64,000 nt of DNA from assembly GCA_009840115.1 (NCBI GenBank), contig VXOJ01000011.1, positions 1 through 64,000 on the forward strand, written 5' to 3'. The stretch comes from Gemmatimonadales bacterium. GTDB taxonomy: Bacteria; Gemmatimonadota; Gemmatimonadetes; Palauibacterales; Palauibacteraceae. Below, piece by piece: positions 62,787 through 64,000 of this stretch. How positions within the stretch are numbered: the stretch's first letter is position 1; every line of letters starts with the position of its first letter. The position numbers and the translations under genes were made by a program. The notes under the pieces are model-generated. The model was given only the letters and a program-made list of their open reading frames with translations, did no database searches and was not told where the DNA came from.

Positions 62787-63944
62787 ATGCCGAAGATCCT
62801 GGTAGTAGACGACGAACCCGATCTGGAGCTGCTCCTCCGGCAGAAGTTCCGGCGCCGGATCCGCTCGGGCGAATTCACGCTGGTCTTCGCCCAGAACGGG
62901 GTCGAGGCCCTCTCGGAACTCGAGAACCACGACGATGTCGACGTCGTGCTCTCCGACATCAACATGCCCGAGATGGACGGCCTCACACTCCTGGCGCAGC
63001 TCGGCGAGCTCGACCGCGACCTCCGCGCCGTCATGGTGACGGCCTACGGGGACATGAAGAACATCCGCACCGCCATGAACCGCGGTGCTTTCGACTTCGT
63101 CACCAAGCCGATCGACTTCGGAGATCTGGAAACCACCATCGCCAAGACCCTGGAGCACCTCGCGGTGATGCGAGCCGCGCTCCGCGACCGGGACGCGCTG
63201 GTGGCGTTGCGCCAGGAACTTGGCGTGGCGGCGAGGATGCAGGAGTCGATTCTGCCGACGAACTACCCCAACGACCCGCGCTACGAGCTCCACGCCTGGA
63301 TGACGCCGGCCCGCGAAGTGGGAGGGGATTTCTACGATTTCTTCCGCCTCGAGGAAGACCACATGGCGATCGTCATGGCCGATGTCTCGGGCAAGGGCGT
63401 GCCGGCGGCCTTCTTCATGATGGTGAGCCGCACGCTGCTCAAGGGGACGGCGATCGGAGAGGCGGATCCCTCGATCTGTCTCGACGAGGTGAACCGGCTT
63501 CTCATCAACGAGAACGAGGAGTCGATGTTCGTGACCCTCTTCTACACCAAGTTCAATCCCGTGAACGGTCAGGCCACGTTCGCGAACGCCGGGCACAATC
63601 TTCCGTTCCTCATCAAGGCGTCGGGAGAGGTCGAGCAGATCGTCTCCGATCCGGGACTCGTCCTCGGGATCATGTCCGGGGTCGACTTCCCCAAGGGGTC
63701 GATCACGCTCGAGCCGGGCGATGCCGTCTTCTTCTACACGGACGGCGTGACGGAGGCCATGAACGAGGATGGCGTCGAACTCGGCGAGAAGGAGCTGGCC
63801 GAGGTGCTGGGCGAATGCCACGGCGCGTCGGCCGAGGACATCAACCGCCACGTGATACGGGCGGTGCAGGAACACGCCGGCGAGGCGGACCAGTCCGACG
63901 ACATCACCTGCCTGACTCTCCGCTACCTGGGGGCGCCCTCCTGA
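62787..63944 (+). CDS. Response regulator fused to PP2C-type (SpoIIE/RsbU) phosphatase
   Basis: A 385-residue protein. Residues 1-125 are a receiver domain (KILVVDDEPD, phospho-Asp in VVLSDINMPEMDG, Lys in FVTKPIDFGD). A short helical linker leads to a PP2C domain with EVGGDFYDFF, VMADVSGKGVPAAFFMM, FANAGHNLPFLI and FFYTDGVTEAM; the metal-binding Asp residues are intact. It should dephosphorylate the STAS protein on receipt of a phosphoryl signal. ATG 62787 follows GAGGCCTC-like bases. Its sensor kinase is not in the window. Confidence 0.9.
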   Translation: MPKILVVDDEPDLELLLRQKFRRRIRSGEFTLVFAQNGVEALSELENHDDVDVVLSDINMPEMDGLTLLAQLGELDRDLRAVMVTAYGDMKNIRTAMNRGAFDFVTKPIDFGDLETTIAKTLEHLAVMRAALRDRDALVALRQELGVAARMQESILPTNYPNDPRYELHAWMTPAREVGGDFYDFFRLEEDHMAIVMADVSGKGVPAAFFMMVSRTLLKGTAIGEADPSICLDEVNRLLINENEESMFVTLFYTKFNPVNGQATFANAGHNLPFLIKASGEVEQIVSDPGLVLGIMSGVDFPKGSITLEPGDAVFFYTDGVTEAMNEDGVELGEKELAEVLGECHGASAEDINRHVIRAVQEHAGEADQSDDITCLTLRYLGAPS

Positions 63945-64000
63945 TGCGGCGCCGGTCGTTCGCGCTCGCGGCCGTCGTGGCGGCCGGCACGCTGCCGGGC
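63944..64000 (+). CDS. Start of an exported protein, cut off by the window edge
   Basis: ATG 63944 overlaps the stop of the phosphatase gene by one base (TGATG). The 19 visible codons read MRRRSFALAAVVAAGTLPG, a typical signal-peptide start with an arginine-rich n-region. No function can be told, but translational coupling suggests a link to the phosphatase. Confidence 0.6.
   Translation, partial: MRRRSFALAAVVAAGTLPG

Overview
The window is a gene-dense stretch of high-GC chromosome with no rRNA, tRNA, CRISPR array or insertion sequence that I can see, and no gap above about 300 bases without a gene. Outer-membrane beta-barrels, lipoproteins, a TolC-type protein, Tat and Sec signals and periplasmic binding proteins point to a Gram-negative (diderm), largely aerobic heterotroph. 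The gene mix (several S9 peptidases, DUF3500, choice-of-anchor B, quinoprotein dehydrogenases) would suit Gemmatimonadota, but no phylogenetic marker is present, so this is inference.

Region 1 (1-12.7 kb) is the most unusual part: a biosynthetic cluster for a ribosomally made peptide of the NHLP/TOMM type. After a partial outer-membrane barrel gene (minus strand), five plus-strand genes lie nearly end to end: a short HlyD-like protein, a C39-peptidase ABC transporter, a second ABC transporter with a large N-terminal extension, a protein joining an NHLP-like leader domain to a terpene-cyclase-like domain, and a fused leader-binding/E1-like/YcaO cyclodehydratase. Converging on them from the minus strand is a short precursor gene encoding an 83-residue NHLP leader that ends in Cys-Cys-Cys-Trp. 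Immediately upstream of it, and overlapping it, is a fusion of an AlkB-type di-iron monooxygenase with a GlnE-like nucleotidyltransferase domain. No azoline dehydrogenase is present.

Region 2 (12.8-30.1 kb) holds secreted and membrane functions (FG-GAP/choice-of-anchor B protein, acyltransferase, quinoprotein dehydrogenase, beta-barrels, a dipeptidyl-peptidase-type S9 enzyme, a TPR-thioredoxin lipoprotein), two toxin-antitoxin pairs with visible operator-like palindromes (Phd/YoeB near 18.7 kb, AbrB/VapC near 25.7 kb), and an ECF sigma/anti-sigma operon.

Region 3 (30.2-45.8 kb) has an S9 peptidase; three paralogous membrane proteins whose C-terminal part looks like a two-helix K+-channel pore with an altered selectivity filter; a Tat-exported dienelactone hydrolase; two transporters carrying regulatory domains (APC with EIIA and RCK-type domains; SLC13 type with two RCK_C domains); an FAD oxidoreductase; a PQQ sugar dehydrogenase; a class IV aminotransferase; and a serine hydrolase.

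Region 4 (45.8-51.3 kb) is a five-gene polyamine-type ABC importer operon with tandemly duplicated binding proteins, preceded by two adjacent 21-bp repeats. Region 5 (51.3-61.7 kb) has DUF3500, a TolC-DUF1028-TPR fusion, a TorF-like porin, the transglutaminase/alpha-E/ATP-grasp triad, the ammonium transporter AmtB and an OprP-like porin ending in a strong terminator. Region 6 (61.8-64 kb) is a partner-switching module: STAS protein, RsbW-like kinase and a divergent response regulator-PP2C phosphatase, followed by the first codons of another exported protein.
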